Assembly (NCBI GenBank): GCA_963977135.1
Contig: CAXBNN010000003.1
Span: forward strand, 248,001 to 312,000
Direction: 5' to 3'
DNA from: UBA2040 sp963977135
Lineage (GTDB): Bacteria > Bacteroidota > Bacteroidia > Flavobacteriales_D > Crocinitomicaceae
Length of the DNA: 64,000 nt
A program made the translations under genes and the position numbers. This document shows positions 43,115 to 52,669 of this stretch, one piece after another. Position 1 is the stretch's first letter; every line of letters begins with the position of its first letter. The notes beneath the pieces are model-generated. The model saw only the letters and a list, made by a program, of their open reading frames with translations. It was not told the DNA's origin and did not search any database.

Positions 43115-44914
43115 CTAAGAATTGAAATGCATAAAGACGATTTTACCCTTTGCTGTGCCAATTTCGTTATTTAATTCCTCTTCGCTCGCTTTTTTAATTC
43201 CGTTTACGGATTTGAAGTGTTGGAAAAGGGCTTGCTGAGTTTTTGGCCCTATTCCTGGAATATTCAAAACTTCAGATTGAAGCGCTTCTTTCGAACGACG
43301 ATTCCTGTGATGGGTTATGCCAAATCGGTGAGCTTCATTTCGCATATGCTGAATGACCTTCAAGCTTTCAGAACGTTTATCTATGTAAATCGGGTATTGA
43401 TCGCCGGGAAAGAATATTTCTTCCAAACGTTTCGCAATTCCTACGATAACGATTTTTCCGCGTAAACCTAGATCTTCTAAAGCTTTAAGTGAAGCGCTTA
43501 ATTGTCCTTTACCACCATCAATTACAATAAGTTGTGGCAACGATTGGTTTTCTTCCAGCATGCGTTTGTAACGTCTAGTTACTGCTTCGTACATTGATGC
43601 GAAATCATCTGGTCCAATAACTGTTTTTATATTGAAATGACGGTAATCATTTTTGGCTGGTTTGGCATTGCGGAAAACAACACAGGCAGAAACAGGGTTG
43701 GTTCCTTGAATGTTACTGTTGTCAAAACATTCTATGTGAACGGGCAAAGTTGGAACACGAAAGTCTTTTTGAATCTGGGCTAATATCCTATCTTGATGCT
43801 TTTCAGGTGAAACAATTTTTTCTTGCTTTAGTTTCTCAATTCTATAATAAGTGGCATTTCTTAGAGAAAGGTCGATTAACTGCTTTTTATCACCACGCTG
43901 CGGAACAAAAAAGGTCAAATCTTTGTATTCAATATCCATTTCTTCCTGAATCAAAACTTCTTTGGAAAGGCTATTAAATTTTTCTCTTAATTCAGGTAAT
44001 GCAAACCCAATAATATCAGATAGTTCTTCGTCTAATTTCTTTTTAACTTCAACAGTGAAACCATGAATAATTGCCCCACTTTTGATTACGAGATAATTAA
44101 CAAAAGCAGAGCGCTCATCTTGAAGGACAGTAATTACATCACATTGAGTAATGGTTTGTGAAACTACTGCCGATTTAGACTGATAATTTTCCAAAAGGTC
44201 CAGTTGAGATTTGACCAAATGCGCTTCTTCAAAAGCATATTCAGCCGAAAGTTTGGCCATTTTTGCTTTCAAGCCTTTCACAACCGGAGAAATGTTACCC
44301 CCGAGAATGTTTTCGATTTGTTTTATGTAATCATCGTATTGATCTTTTGGCTCTTCCCCAATGCATGGACCTTTGCAGTTCCCAATATGATATTCTAGGC
44401 AAACTTTGTATTTTTGTTCTTCTATCTTTTTTGCTTTCAAATCTAAAGCGCAAGTCCTCAAGGGGAAAGCTTCTTTTATCAATTTCAAAAGGGTGTGCAT
44501 GGCTTTCACATTCGGGTAAGGACCTAAATATTTTGAACCATCTTTTATCATTTGACGAGTTGGGAATACTCTGGGAAAAGGCTCTTTCTTTATGCATATC
44601 CAAGGATAGGTTTTGTCATCCTTGAGTTCTATATTGTATTTCGGCTTGTATTTTTTAATGAGGTTGTTCTCCAAAAGCAATGCATCCAACTCAGTGTCTA
44701 CGATGATGTATTCCAAGCGAACAATTTGACGGACGAGAATTCTCGTTTTCGCGTATTCTTGATTTTTTACGAAATAGGACTTTACCCTATTTTTAAGATT
44801 CTTAGCCTTTCCAACGTAGATAATAGTGTCGTTTTTATCGAAATATTGGTACACACCCGGATTTTCGGGGAGCGTTTGCAATTGCAATTCCAATTTTTCG
44901 GCTTTAGTCGACAT
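43115..44914 (-). CDS. uvrC: UvrABC system protein C
   Basis: UvrC makes both incisions in nucleotide excision repair. The 599 residues show the N-terminal GIY-YIG domain (PGVYQYFDKNDTIIYVGKAKNLKNRV), the CLEYHIGNCKGPCIG cysteine region, a UVR segment, the RNase H-like domain (ECFDNSNIQGTNPVSACVVF, IDGGKGQLSASLKAL) and a C-terminal helix-hairpin-helix pair (LNIPGIGPKTQQALFQHFKSV). TATTTTTG on the minus strand (44920-44927) lies 5 bases before the ATG. Confidence 0.97.
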   Translation of the reverse strand: MSTKAEKLELQLQTLPENPGVYQYFDKNDTIIYVGKAKNLKNRVKSYFVKNQEYAKTRILVRQIVRLEYIIVDTELDALLLENNLIKKYKPKYNIELKDDKTYPWICIKKEPFPRVFPTRQMIKDGSKYLGPYPNVKAMHTLLKLIKEAFPLRTCALDLKAKKIEEQKYKVCLEYHIGNCKGPCIGEEPKDQYDDYIKQIENILGGNISPVVKGLKAKMAKLSAEYAFEEAHLVKSQLDLLENYQSKSAVVSQTITQCDVITVLQDERSAFVNYLVIKSGAIIHGFTVEVKKKLDEELSDIIGFALPELREKFNSLSKEVLIQEEMDIEYKDLTFFVPQRGDKKQLIDLSLRNATYYRIEKLKQEKIVSPEKHQDRILAQIQKDFRVPTLPVHIECFDNSNIQGTNPVSACVVFRNAKPAKNDYRHFNIKTVIGPDDFASMYEAVTRRYKRMLEENQSLPQLIVIDGGKGQLSASLKALEDLGLRGKIVIVGIAKRLEEIFFPGDQYPIYIDKRSESLKVIQHMRNEAHRFGITHHRNRRSKEALQSEVLNIPGIGPKTQQALFQHFKSVNGIKKASEEELNNEIGTAKGKIVFMHFNS

Positions 44915-44954
44915 TTCTACAAAAATACAAGAATCAGCGGAACTTGGATTCCAT

Positions 44955-44992
44955 AAAAAACCCTTTGCTAAGGAAATAACAAAGGGTTTTTT
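44955..44992 (-). terminator. Terminator of the OmpA lipoprotein gene
   Basis: A 13-bp perfect stem AAAAAACCCTTTG / CAAAGGGTTTTTT. Confidence 0.9.
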
Positions 44993-45015
44993 ATTCTAGT
45001 TGATATTCGGAGATA

Positions 45016-45978
45016 TTACTTTGAAATAATGTCGAAAAGTTCGTTTAAATTCGGTGAGATAATAATCTCGATTCTTCTGTTCTTTGCTTTGTCATTAGGA
45101 TCTACAGGTAAGTATTGAGATCGTCCAGCGGGCATTAATTTTTTAGGGTCCATGCTCGAGCTTGCTAGCATAATCTCCACTACCGATGTTGCTCGAAGTA
45201 CAGATAGTTCCCAATTGTTTTTAGGACTTGTTGCGCTAGTTAACTTGTCAGTATCGGTGTGACCTTCTACTATAATTTCTAAGTCCTTTTCATTTTGAAG
45301 AACTTTTGCCAATTCGATTAGTGCTTTTTTACCTTCCGATTCAACGGTCGTACTTCCAGAGGCAAACAGCAGCTTCGCTTCAAGGCTAACGTAGATTTTG
45401 CCATTTTTCTGAACGACTGTCAAACCTTTATTTTCAAAGCCTATTAGTGCTTTTTGAACACGCGTTTTTAATTCTGTTTGAGCTTTATCTTTTCTGGCGA
45501 TCGCTTCTTCAAGTTCATTGACTCTCGCTTCGCGCTCCGCTAATAAAGCCTCTTTTTGTGCTAAGTCTTTTTCAAGCGTCGAAAGCACTTCTTGTTTTCG
45601 TTGTAATTCTAAATTTTTAGCCTCTAAATCCAACTGTAAACTAGCAGTGGTTTTTTCACCGGATTTACGGTAATTATCAAACATTTTTTCCAATGCTTGA
45701 TTTTGGGTTGTCATTTTGTTGTATTCAACTTGGAGTAATCTGAAATCCTGACCTAATTTGGTTGTATCAGCCCTTAGACTAGCTACTTCCTTAGTCATAA
45801 CGGCATATTTGGATTGTAAATCAGCAGCCTTACCTTCGAAGTTGATGGAAGAATTTTTGTATTTCTCCAATTCTCCAGCACAAATTTTTTCTTTCTCTAA
45901 AAGATCGTTGTACTTTTTCGCTGGAACACAGGCAAAAAGAATAACACCAAAGATTAAAATCAAAAGGCTGTTTTTCAT
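45016..45978 (-). CDS. OmpA-family lipoprotein with coiled coil
   Basis: The product of 320 residues starts at ATG 45978 with a lipoprotein signal (LILIFGVILFAC-VPAKK). Residues about 25-170 are coiled coil (ELEKYKNSS, TKEVASLRADTTK, LDLEAKNLELQRKQ). The C-terminal OmpA domain (about 195-315) has KIYVSLEAKLLFASGSTTVESEGKKAL, IIVEGHTDTDKL, LSVLRATSVV and NRRIEIIISP. It should bind peptidoglycan and anchor it to the outer membrane. An ATG at 46011 would add 11 residues before the signal. Confidence 0.9.
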   Translation of the reverse strand: MKNSLLILIFGVILFACVPAKKYNDLLEKEKICAGELEKYKNSSINFEGKAADLQSKYAVMTKEVASLRADTTKLGQDFRLLQVEYNKMTTQNQALEKMFDNYRKSGEKTTASLQLDLEAKNLELQRKQEVLSTLEKDLAQKEALLAEREARVNELEEAIARKDKAQTELKTRVQKALIGFENKGLTVVQKNGKIYVSLEAKLLFASGSTTVESEGKKALIELAKVLQNEKDLEIIVEGHTDTDKLTSATSPKNNWELSVLRATSVVEIMLASSSMDPKKLMPAGRSQYLPVDPNDKAKNRRIEIIISPNLNELFDIISK

Positions 45979-46018
45979 AAGACTTGTAATAATTTTAGTC
46001 AAAATTCGCATTAAATAA

Positions 46019-46071
46019 GGGTGTCAAGGAGTGGACACATGAGGTTTTATCCACGTTGGAAAGTGGATAAA
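46019..46071. promoter_or_regulatory. Inverted DnaA-box-like pair in a divergent intergenic region
   Basis: TTTATCCAC (46046-46054) and GTGGATAAA (46063-46071) form a 9-bp inverted repeat with an 8-base centre; each arm is eight of nine bases of a DnaA box. A second short hairpin GTGTC..GACAC (46021-46038) sits beside it. The region divides two divergent genes. Confidence 0.5.
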
Positions 46072-46230
46072 GAAAAATTGAGGTAGCATTTAGGTGAAAA
46101 AAGAATGCAAAATGAGCCTTGATTTTTTACTCAAATAAAAGAGAATTCCTATAAATACTAGGAAACTTGCTTGTAAATTTTTTAAAGTCAATTCATCTAA
46201 TTATATTCGCACCCTTAATTTTTACAACAA

Positions 46231-48429
46231 ATGGCATTAATAGGAAAAATACGCGAAAAATCTGCGCTTCTGGTGATTATCATCGGGATAGCATTACTTG
46301 CATTTATTTTGGGTGACTGGAAAAGTTTTTCAGGAGGTACTGGAGACTTGGTAGGTTATGGAATGGTTGATGGCGAGCGAGTGGAATACGAAAAATTCGA
46401 AGAAGCGGCTCAAAATTTTATTGAGCAAGACAAAAACAACGCGCAACAACAACAAAAAGAGTACACTGCAAAGGATCAAGAAGCGTCAAATGATAAAGCT
46501 TGGAACTTTATTGTAGAGTCTACTATCATCAACAAAGAAATTGATGCTTTGGGATTGAACGTTGGTAAAGCTGAGTTTGATGCTTACCTTTTTGGTCGTG
46601 ACGGTTTTGAAGTTATGCCAGATTTAGCTCAAAACTTCACAGATTCTGCAACAGGTCTTTTCAATGCGAAATTATTGCAACAGCGTATCGAGCAAATGGA
46701 AACTTCCAAAGAAGCGAAAGATCGCGACGCATGGGAAGAGAGTAAAAAATACTACACAGACAAAAGAAAACAAGAGAAATATTTCTCTCTTTTGGAACAA
46801 GGAGTATATGTAACTAAAGTTGAGGCAGAAGAGGATTACTTGGCTCAAAAAGAAGTGAAAAGCATAACATTTGTTGGTAAGCGTTACACTGATTTAGAGG
46901 ATGACAAGATTAAAGTTTCTGATGCGGACTTGCAGAAATACTACGATGAGCATAAAAACGACAAAATTTATGAGAATAAATTTGCTAGTCGTGAGGTTCG
47001 TTATTTTGATGTGAAAATTGAACCATCTCAAGAAGATGTAAGAAAATTCACAACGATGATGTCTGACCTTAAAACGAAGTTTGGATCAACAAAAAATGAT
47101 TCATTATTTGTTATGAAGAATTCAGAATTCAAATTTTATGCAGGCAATAGCCAAGCTACATTCAAACCAGAAGGTTCTGAAAAAGCAAGATTTACTTATC
47201 CAGTTGCTATGGATACTGTGTTTAAATCGGCAAGTGTTGGACAAATTGTAGGGCCTTACGATGATAACGGAACAGTGAAAATCGCGAAAGTTTTAGGGTT
47301 TAATTCAAACTTATTGAAAGCACGTCATTTATTATTGGCTGCGCCTAAAGCAGATTCAGCTAAAGTTGCTGTTGTTAGAAAAACAGCAGATAGTTTGTTG
47401 GCCTTCATCAACAAAGACAATTTTGCAGAATATGTTTCTCGTTTCTCTGAAGATCCAGGTTCAAAAGAAACAGGTGGAGTTTATGAAAACTTCATGGATT
47501 ACGAAATGGTCCCTGAATTTTCTGATTTTGCTGCTAATAAACCAATTGGATCAATTGGAGTAGTTCAAACGGATTATGGTTTCCACATTATGGAAGCAAT
47601 GGAAAGAACACCAGTGAGATTCCCAATTCTTGCAGTTGTTCAAAAAATGTTGACACCTAGTCCTGAAACAAGTTCTGAAACAGAAACGAAAGTTTACGAC
47701 TTATTGTACAAATTGGATTCTCGAATGAAAGCGAAAAACGATTTGAAAGGAAAAGTTGCAGTATTTGATACTTTGGCAGCGAAACAAGGATATGTTGTTC
47801 GCCCAATAGTTATTACTGAAAACAAACCTGTCGTTTACGGATTTAACTCAACATTTGGTGAAGACAAAATCATCAAGTTGGCTTACGAAGATGATGTTGT
47901 TGCAGGAACACTTTGCAGCTCGCCAATTAAAGACAAAGATCGTTATGTGATTGCAATGATTTCTTCTGTTAAAGAAAAAGGAGTACCTACTTTTGAGGAC
48001 ATTGAAACTTCAATAAAAGCGAAAGTAATTGAAGAGAAAAAAGCAAAACGTTTCATCGCTTCAATGTCTGGAGGAGGTTCAATGGATGCTTTGGCCAAAA
48101 AAGTTGGTTCTCAAATGGGTAAGGCAGAAGTTACTTTCTCTCAACCTCAAATGGGCGATGCTGGTTTTGAACCAGAAATTATTGGAGCAGTTTTCAGTGG
48201 TGTCAAAGACGGACAGAAATTGGTTCCATTAAAAGGAAAAACGGGTGTGTACGTTGTTCGAGTTGATAAAACGAAGAAAGCACCGGCAACATCAAACTAC
48301 AAAACAGAAGCAGAAGCATTGCTTAAAACGAATCGCCAAAGTGCAGGAAATCTTGCAAAAGCGGCCCTAATCGAAAAAGCAGGTGTTGTGGATAATCGTC
48401 GTTTCTTGAAAATAGGAGTAAGACGTTAA
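46231..48429 (+). CDS. PpiD-like periplasmic peptidylprolyl isomerase
   Basis: The 732-residue protein begins with one N-terminal membrane anchor (MALIGKIREKSALLVIIIGIALLAFILGD), then a SurA-N-like helical region (about 40-200), and a rotamase (PPIC) domain at about 370-470 (LKARHLLLAA, FSEDPGSKETGGVYENF, GVVQTDYGFHIMEAMERTP). A second, degenerate region follows (VKEKGVPTFEDIETSIK). It probably chaperones newly exported proteins at the inner membrane, fitting the many barrel and T9SS proteins here. It is transcribed alone and ended by a terminator. Confidence 0.93.
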   Translation: MALIGKIREKSALLVIIIGIALLAFILGDWKSFSGGTGDLVGYGMVDGERVEYEKFEEAAQNFIEQDKNNAQQQQKEYTAKDQEASNDKAWNFIVESTIINKEIDALGLNVGKAEFDAYLFGRDGFEVMPDLAQNFTDSATGLFNAKLLQQRIEQMETSKEAKDRDAWEESKKYYTDKRKQEKYFSLLEQGVYVTKVEAEEDYLAQKEVKSITFVGKRYTDLEDDKIKVSDADLQKYYDEHKNDKIYENKFASREVRYFDVKIEPSQEDVRKFTTMMSDLKTKFGSTKNDSLFVMKNSEFKFYAGNSQATFKPEGSEKARFTYPVAMDTVFKSASVGQIVGPYDDNGTVKIAKVLGFNSNLLKARHLLLAAPKADSAKVAVVRKTADSLLAFINKDNFAEYVSRFSEDPGSKETGGVYENFMDYEMVPEFSDFAANKPIGSIGVVQTDYGFHIMEAMERTPVRFPILAVVQKMLTPSPETSSETETKVYDLLYKLDSRMKAKNDLKGKVAVFDTLAAKQGYVVRPIVITENKPVVYGFNSTFGEDKIIKLAYEDDVVAGTLCSSPIKDKDRYVIAMISSVKEKGVPTFEDIETSIKAKVIEEKKAKRFIASMSGGGSMDALAKKVGSQMGKAEVTFSQPQMGDAGFEPEIIGAVFSGVKDGQKLVPLKGKTGVYVVRVDKTKKAPATSNYKTEAEALLKTNRQSAGNLAKAALIEKAGVVDNRRFLKIGVRR

Positions 48430-48447
48430 GAAATATTTATATCATAA

Positions 48448-48480
48448 GAAAGCCGTTTCAGTTTTGAGACGGCTTTTTTA
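48448..48480 (+). terminator. Terminator of the PpiD-like gene
   Basis: AAAGCCGTTTC and GAGACGGCTTT arms around AGTTTT, then T. Confidence 0.9.
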
Positions 48481-48592
48481 TTTCTCTTCAATTCCGAGAA
48501 TGTTTTTATTTTTGTGAGAATACGAACCAATCTGATTAAGTAACCAAAACTTGCCTGAATTATGAAAATACAGCAGGTAATTTTTTCCTAAA

Positions 48593-49330
48593 ATGAGGAT
48601 TACGGTAATAACTATTTTAATACTTTGCGTATGCACCCCAAGTATCATCTTTGGTCAAAATAAAAATAGAATATCATTACAATCTGGACTCTTTCATGCG
48701 TTTTTTGATGGGACTCCAATTGTTAACTCAGAGCCAATTAACCAATCGAAAAGAATTCAAACACGCGCAATCCTATCTAATGTATTTCACGGTGTGTTAA
48801 ATGATTCTAGGGGAATTAGCTATCAAAGAGTTTTAAATAAAAAATCAGCACTTTCAATTGAATACATGTTTTTTAATGCTGGGTATTTAAATCATTTACC
48901 TTTAAACTACAATGGGAAGCCTATTCTATATGTTAGACAACTCAAAACAGTAAATGTAACTTATTCACGAAAATTAAATTTAAGCAGCAAATTAGATTTT
49001 ACATTTGGTATTGGTGGTAATTATCGATGGGGACTGGAATCCATATTAATTGCTAATAACTGGGCAGGTTGGGGTTACGAAGCAACATTCAATGGTTATT
49101 ATCGTCATGATTTTGGAGCAAACGGTAGAGTTGGCATTGAATACAATCCGAAAACATGGCTTACTTTTTATAGCAATATTAATTTTTTAGGAACAATTTA
49201 CCTTGGGGCAAAAGATGTAGATGGTAATAATGCACACTCCTATTATAAACAGAAGTATGCTATTAATAATATGCCTTGTCGTTATGATTTATCATGGCAG
49301 TTTGGAGTTGGATTTAACTTTGGGAGATAA
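48593..49330 (+). CDS. Putative outer membrane beta-barrel protein, unknown function
   Basis: The 245 residues begin with a signal peptide (MRITVITILILCVCTPSIIFGQ) and continue with alternating aromatic strands (NRISLQSGLFHAFFDGTP, KSALSIEYMFFNAGYLN, LKTVNVTYSRKLNLSSKLDFTFGIGGNYRWGL, VGIEYNPKTWLTFYSNINFLG, LSWQFGVGFNFGR), a typical small barrel or barrel-like protein. No named family is recognised. It stands between the PpiD-like gene and the convergent dprA gene, 9 bases from the latter's stop. Confidence 0.65.
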   Translation: MRITVITILILCVCTPSIIFGQNKNRISLQSGLFHAFFDGTPIVNSEPINQSKRIQTRAILSNVFHGVLNDSRGISYQRVLNKKSALSIEYMFFNAGYLNHLPLNYNGKPILYVRQLKTVNVTYSRKLNLSSKLDFTFGIGGNYRWGLESILIANNWAGWGYEATFNGYYRHDFGANGRVGIEYNPKTWLTFYSNINFLGTIYLGAKDVDGNNAHSYYKQKYAINNMPCRYDLSWQFGVGFNFGR

Positions 49331-49339
49331 AAACTTGAT

Positions 49340-50443
49340 TCAAGCCACCAAAACATACTTCTTTCCTGGCAAAGCTTTAACCAAACCATTCATTTCTAGT
49401 TGAAACAAAACTACGCTTGTCTTCGAGATAGGCATTTTACTTTTGTACGCTAAAGCATCCATGTGTTGTTCGCCTTCTAGTTGTAAAAGATCGACCATCG
49501 TTTTTTCATCAATTGACAAGTTTGAAAACAACTGCCTTTGTGCTTTCGCTGCCTTTTTGTTGTCGCCCCAGTCCATCCATTTGAGAAATTGTTCTGGGCT
49601 CAGGTAAAGATGAGCCTTTGATGCCGAAATAAGCTGATTACAGCCTTCAGAATACATTTGACCTACATTGCCGGGCACAGCAAACACATCGCGGCTGTAA
49701 TCGTTCGCTAAGTCGGCAGTTATTAGCGAACCTCCTTTGTTTTTACTTTCAACAACAATGGTCGCATCACACATACCAGCAACTATGCGGTTACGCATGG
49801 GAAAATTCTCTCTGTCGGGAAGTGTTCCAGGTAAAAACTCAGTGAGTAATCCACCGGTATTGAGCATTTTATTTGCTGTATTCTTGTGTGCGCTCGGGTA
49901 AAGTCTATCCAAACCATGTCCTAAAACACCAATTGTTGGCACATTGTGTTTTACACAAAGTTGGTGAACACAAATATCTATCCCATACGCCATTCCACTG
50001 ACGACTAAAACGTTTTTGCCAACCAAGGAGAGAATCAATTTCTCACAAACTTCACGACCGTATTCCGTTGCATTTCTTGTTCCAACAATGGCAACTGCTC
50101 TCAATGGATTCAAATCTAGGTTGCCTTGTCCATAAAGAATCATCGGCGCATCTTCACATTGTTTTAGTCTACGAGGGTAATCCGGACTTTGGATGAAAAA
50201 AGTTTTCAAGTTGTTTCTTTCAATAAACCCCAATTGCTTTTCTGCTTGAATCAAGGCTTCTTCACGATTCATTTGTTTCAATATCTTTTTTGATAAACCA
50301 GTTGCATGTTGGAGCTCATGCAGGGAATAGGAAAAAAGACAGTTAATATCTGGAATTTTGGATAACAAAAGTCGAGCTCGAATCGAGCCTATACCTTGCA
50401 GAAATGTCAAGGCAATTTGTAGTTGTAATTGATTAGTATTCAC
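49340..50443 (-). CDS. dprA: DNA-processing protein DprA
   Basis: DprA (Smf) brings RecA to incoming single-stranded DNA in natural transformation. The 367 residues have an N-terminal helical part (LTFLQGIGSIRARLLLSKI), the Rossmann-like DprA domain with VAIVGTRNATEYG, VVSGMAYGIDICVHQ, GVLGHGLDRLYP and AGMCDATIVVESKNKGGSLITADLAND, and a C-terminal winged-helix-like segment (DLLQLEGEQHMDALAYK). With comF it hints at competence. Confidence 0.96.
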   Translation of the reverse strand: MNTNQLQLQIALTFLQGIGSIRARLLLSKIPDINCLFSYSLHELQHATGLSKKILKQMNREEALIQAEKQLGFIERNNLKTFFIQSPDYPRRLKQCEDAPMILYGQGNLDLNPLRAVAIVGTRNATEYGREVCEKLILSLVGKNVLVVSGMAYGIDICVHQLCVKHNVPTIGVLGHGLDRLYPSAHKNTANKMLNTGGLLTEFLPGTLPDRENFPMRNRIVAGMCDATIVVESKNKGGSLITADLANDYSRDVFAVPGNVGQMYSEGCNQLISASKAHLYLSPEQFLKWMDWGDNKKAAKAQRQLFSNLSIDEKTMVDLLQLEGEQHMDALAYKSKMPISKTSVVLFQLEMNGLVKALPGKKYVLVA

Positions 50444-50536
50444 TATTTATTTTCATTAGTTACTTAAATTTACGAATAAATATGACTTATTTTGCCTCAG
50501 GAGAAAATTTTTAATTTTCCTATTAAAACTTTGTAA

Positions 50537-51268
50537 ATGAAAGTATTGGGTGTTATTCCGGCTCGTTTTGAATCCTCACGTTTCCCAGGAAAACCGTTAA
50601 TCGACCTTAAAGGCAAAACGATGATTCAACGCGTTTATGAAGGAGCAAAACGCAGCAATTTATTGACCGAAGTCATTGTTGCAACGGATGATCAGCGCAT
50701 TGTAGATGAGGTTCTTTCATTTGGAGGAAAGGTTGAATTAACAGATAAATCTCACCCAAGTGGAACGGATAGATGTGGAGAAATACTCTCTCGTCATTCA
50801 GAATTTGATGTTGTAATAAATATTCAAGGAGACGAACCGCTTGTTTCTTCGCAACAGATAGATGAGCTTTTACAAGCATTTAAAGACGAAAACGTCAACA
50901 TTGCTACACTAGGAATCAAAGATGTTTCAGCTGATGATTTCAATAATCCAAATCGAATCAAACTCGTGACAAATGTATCTGGAGATGCGCTTTATTTTTC
51001 TCGCAGCCCAATACCGAACACAAATAATAGCAGTGAATCGTTAAAAGAGAATTTTCCATTTATGCGCCACATTGGCTTGTATGCATATCGCAGTAAAACG
51101 TTGATGGAGTTGGTTTCTTTAGAGAAAACTCAGCTTGAACAAGTTGAATCGTTGGAACAGTTAAGATGGTTATACTATGGTTATTCTATTCGTGTTATGG
51201 AAACGAAAATAGAAACTCCCAACATTGATGTTCCAGCCGACGTTGAAAAAGTACTTCCATTTTTGTAA
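50537..51268 (+). CDS. kdsB: 3-deoxy-manno-octulosonate cytidylyltransferase
   Basis: KdsB activates Kdo with CTP for the inner core of lipopolysaccharide. In 243 residues the signature IPARFESSRFPGKPL (about 7-21), SHPSGTDRCGEI, VVINIQGDEPLVS and the C-terminal NIDVPADVEKV are all present. The gene starts 3 bases after an AAACTTTG element close to the TAnnTTTG consensus. Its presence confirms a Gram-negative outer membrane with Kdo. Confidence 0.96.
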   Translation: MKVLGVIPARFESSRFPGKPLIDLKGKTMIQRVYEGAKRSNLLTEVIVATDDQRIVDEVLSFGGKVELTDKSHPSGTDRCGEILSRHSEFDVVINIQGDEPLVSSQQIDELLQAFKDENVNIATLGIKDVSADDFNNPNRIKLVTNVSGDALYFSRSPIPNTNNSSESLKENFPFMRHIGLYAYRSKTLMELVSLEKTQLEQVESLEQLRWLYYGYSIRVMETKIETPNIDVPADVEKVLPFL

Positions 51269-51291
51269 CATATAAGGCTATTTCCCGTAAC

Positions 51292-51322
51292 TTGTAGAAG
51301 GTAGAGGAATTCTTTACCTTTG
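51292..51322 (+). promoter_or_regulatory. Promoter of the HU-SPOR gene
   Basis: TTG at 51292-51294, a 20-base spacer, TACCTTTG at 51315-51322, ATG at 51329, only 6 bases on. Confidence 0.7.
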
Positions 51323-51328
51323 TAACAA

Positions 51329-52561
51329 ATGAAATTAGAAGAAGCAATAGTAGATTTATTGTTACGACACAATTGTGTGGTCGTTCCAGCTTTCGGTGGG
51401 TTTATTGCTCAATCGACAGGTGCTGTTATTGATATGAATTCTGGTGTGATTACTCCACCTCGAAAATCAATTCTTTTTAATCGCCAATTGATTAACAACG
51501 ATGGGCTCTTGATTTCACATCTTTCTGTTGAAGGAGGGATGAATTACAATGAAGCTGAAAAGTTGCTTACAAGCCATGTTGTTGATTGGCATTCACGTTT
51601 GCAAGAAGGTCAGCGAGTAAGCATAGACAAAATTGGTCATCTTTATCTAGATGCCGAAAGAAACATAAGCTTCGAACAAGATCGTTTCTTTAATCTTTTG
51701 CTCCAGTCTTATGGTTTGAACAAAGTTCATTTCATAACAGAAGAAGAAGTTAAAATAGCAGAATATCAGCACCGACCAGAAAAAGTGCACATTCCACTGC
51801 CTGTTGTCGAAGAAGAAAAAATAGACTTTTCACCAAGAGAAATTCCAATTTCGCCAGTTGTACCTCAACCCGCAGCTAAGGTTATCGAGTTGAATGAAGA
51901 ACCGAAGTCTAACAGAAGACAAATTTGGAAATATGCTGCAGCGGCGGCGCTTTTACCATTCGCTTTCTATACGTATTGGATTCCAATGCAAACCAATGTT
52001 TTGGAGTCGGGAATGATTTCCTATAAAGATTTCAACCCAATGTATCATTCTGGCGAAGGTGTTTATCAGCAAAAGACATTTTCATTTCCAGAATCCAAAG
52101 AAAAGAAAGAGAAAACCTTAGAAGAAACTGTTGAGACATTAAAAGGAAAAGTTGACGTTTATTCGTACAAATTCGATGACGATTTATTCATTCCAGTTAA
52201 TATTAAAACTGAAAAAGTTGAGGTTGAAGAGCTTAAAAAAGCAGAACCGAAAACCAAGGAAGTCCCAGAAGTAGAAAATTTAATAGAAGAAGTTTTTCAA
52301 GCATCCCCCGCTGAAAAGAAAGTAGTGAATGAGGCAAAAGCTTCCGGTCCACAATACATTGTTGGAGCATACTCAAGTCTTGAAAATGCTCAATCTATGG
52401 TTGAAACGTTACGATCTAAAGGAATGACAGGCGCCAAAATTGCTGATAGGAAAGGCGGATTGAACAGAGTAAGCGCTGGAGGTTCTGAAAACATTCTTGA
52501 AATGGAGGCCATAGCTGAAAAAGCAGAAGCTGCTGGATACAAAGGTTGGATTCTGAAATAA
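51329..52561 (+). CDS. HU-CCDC81/SPOR domain membrane protein
   Basis: The 410-residue protein joins a cytoplasmic pair of HU-like domains (about 1-135: LRHNCVVVPAFGGFIAQSTGA, PPRKSILFNRQLINNDGLL, ending in QEGQRVSIDKIGHLYLD) with a single membrane helix (about 208-228, YAAAAALLPFAFYTYWI), a long K/E/P-rich region and a C-terminal SPOR domain (about 342-410, YIVGAYSSLENAQSMVETLRSKG). HU-like domains bind DNA; SPOR domains bind denuded septal peptidoglycan. The protein may thus link the nucleoid to the cell wall, but DNA contact by this HU variant is not shown by the sequence. Confidence 0.9.
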   Translation: MKLEEAIVDLLLRHNCVVVPAFGGFIAQSTGAVIDMNSGVITPPRKSILFNRQLINNDGLLISHLSVEGGMNYNEAEKLLTSHVVDWHSRLQEGQRVSIDKIGHLYLDAERNISFEQDRFFNLLLQSYGLNKVHFITEEEVKIAEYQHRPEKVHIPLPVVEEEKIDFSPREIPISPVVPQPAAKVIELNEEPKSNRRQIWKYAAAAALLPFAFYTYWIPMQTNVLESGMISYKDFNPMYHSGEGVYQQKTFSFPESKEKKEKTLEETVETLKGKVDVYSYKFDDDLFIPVNIKTEKVEVEELKKAEPKTKEVPEVENLIEEVFQASPAEKKVVNEAKASGPQYIVGAYSSLENAQSMVETLRSKGMTGAKIADRKGGLNRVSAGGSENILEMEAIAEKAEAAGYKGWILK

Positions 52562-52669
52562 TAGAATTCTCTTTTCAAATCATTATCTTTACGAAGCTTA
52601 AATAAAAATACCAATTGTATATTGGTACATCTTTTGTTTCATATAACATCAAAAAGTTTACAAAAAACT

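Noticed and set aside
48593..49330. Mobile or phage origin of the unnamed barrel gene
   Set aside because: Codon use and signal peptide are like those of the other barrel genes, and no mobile-element genes flank it.
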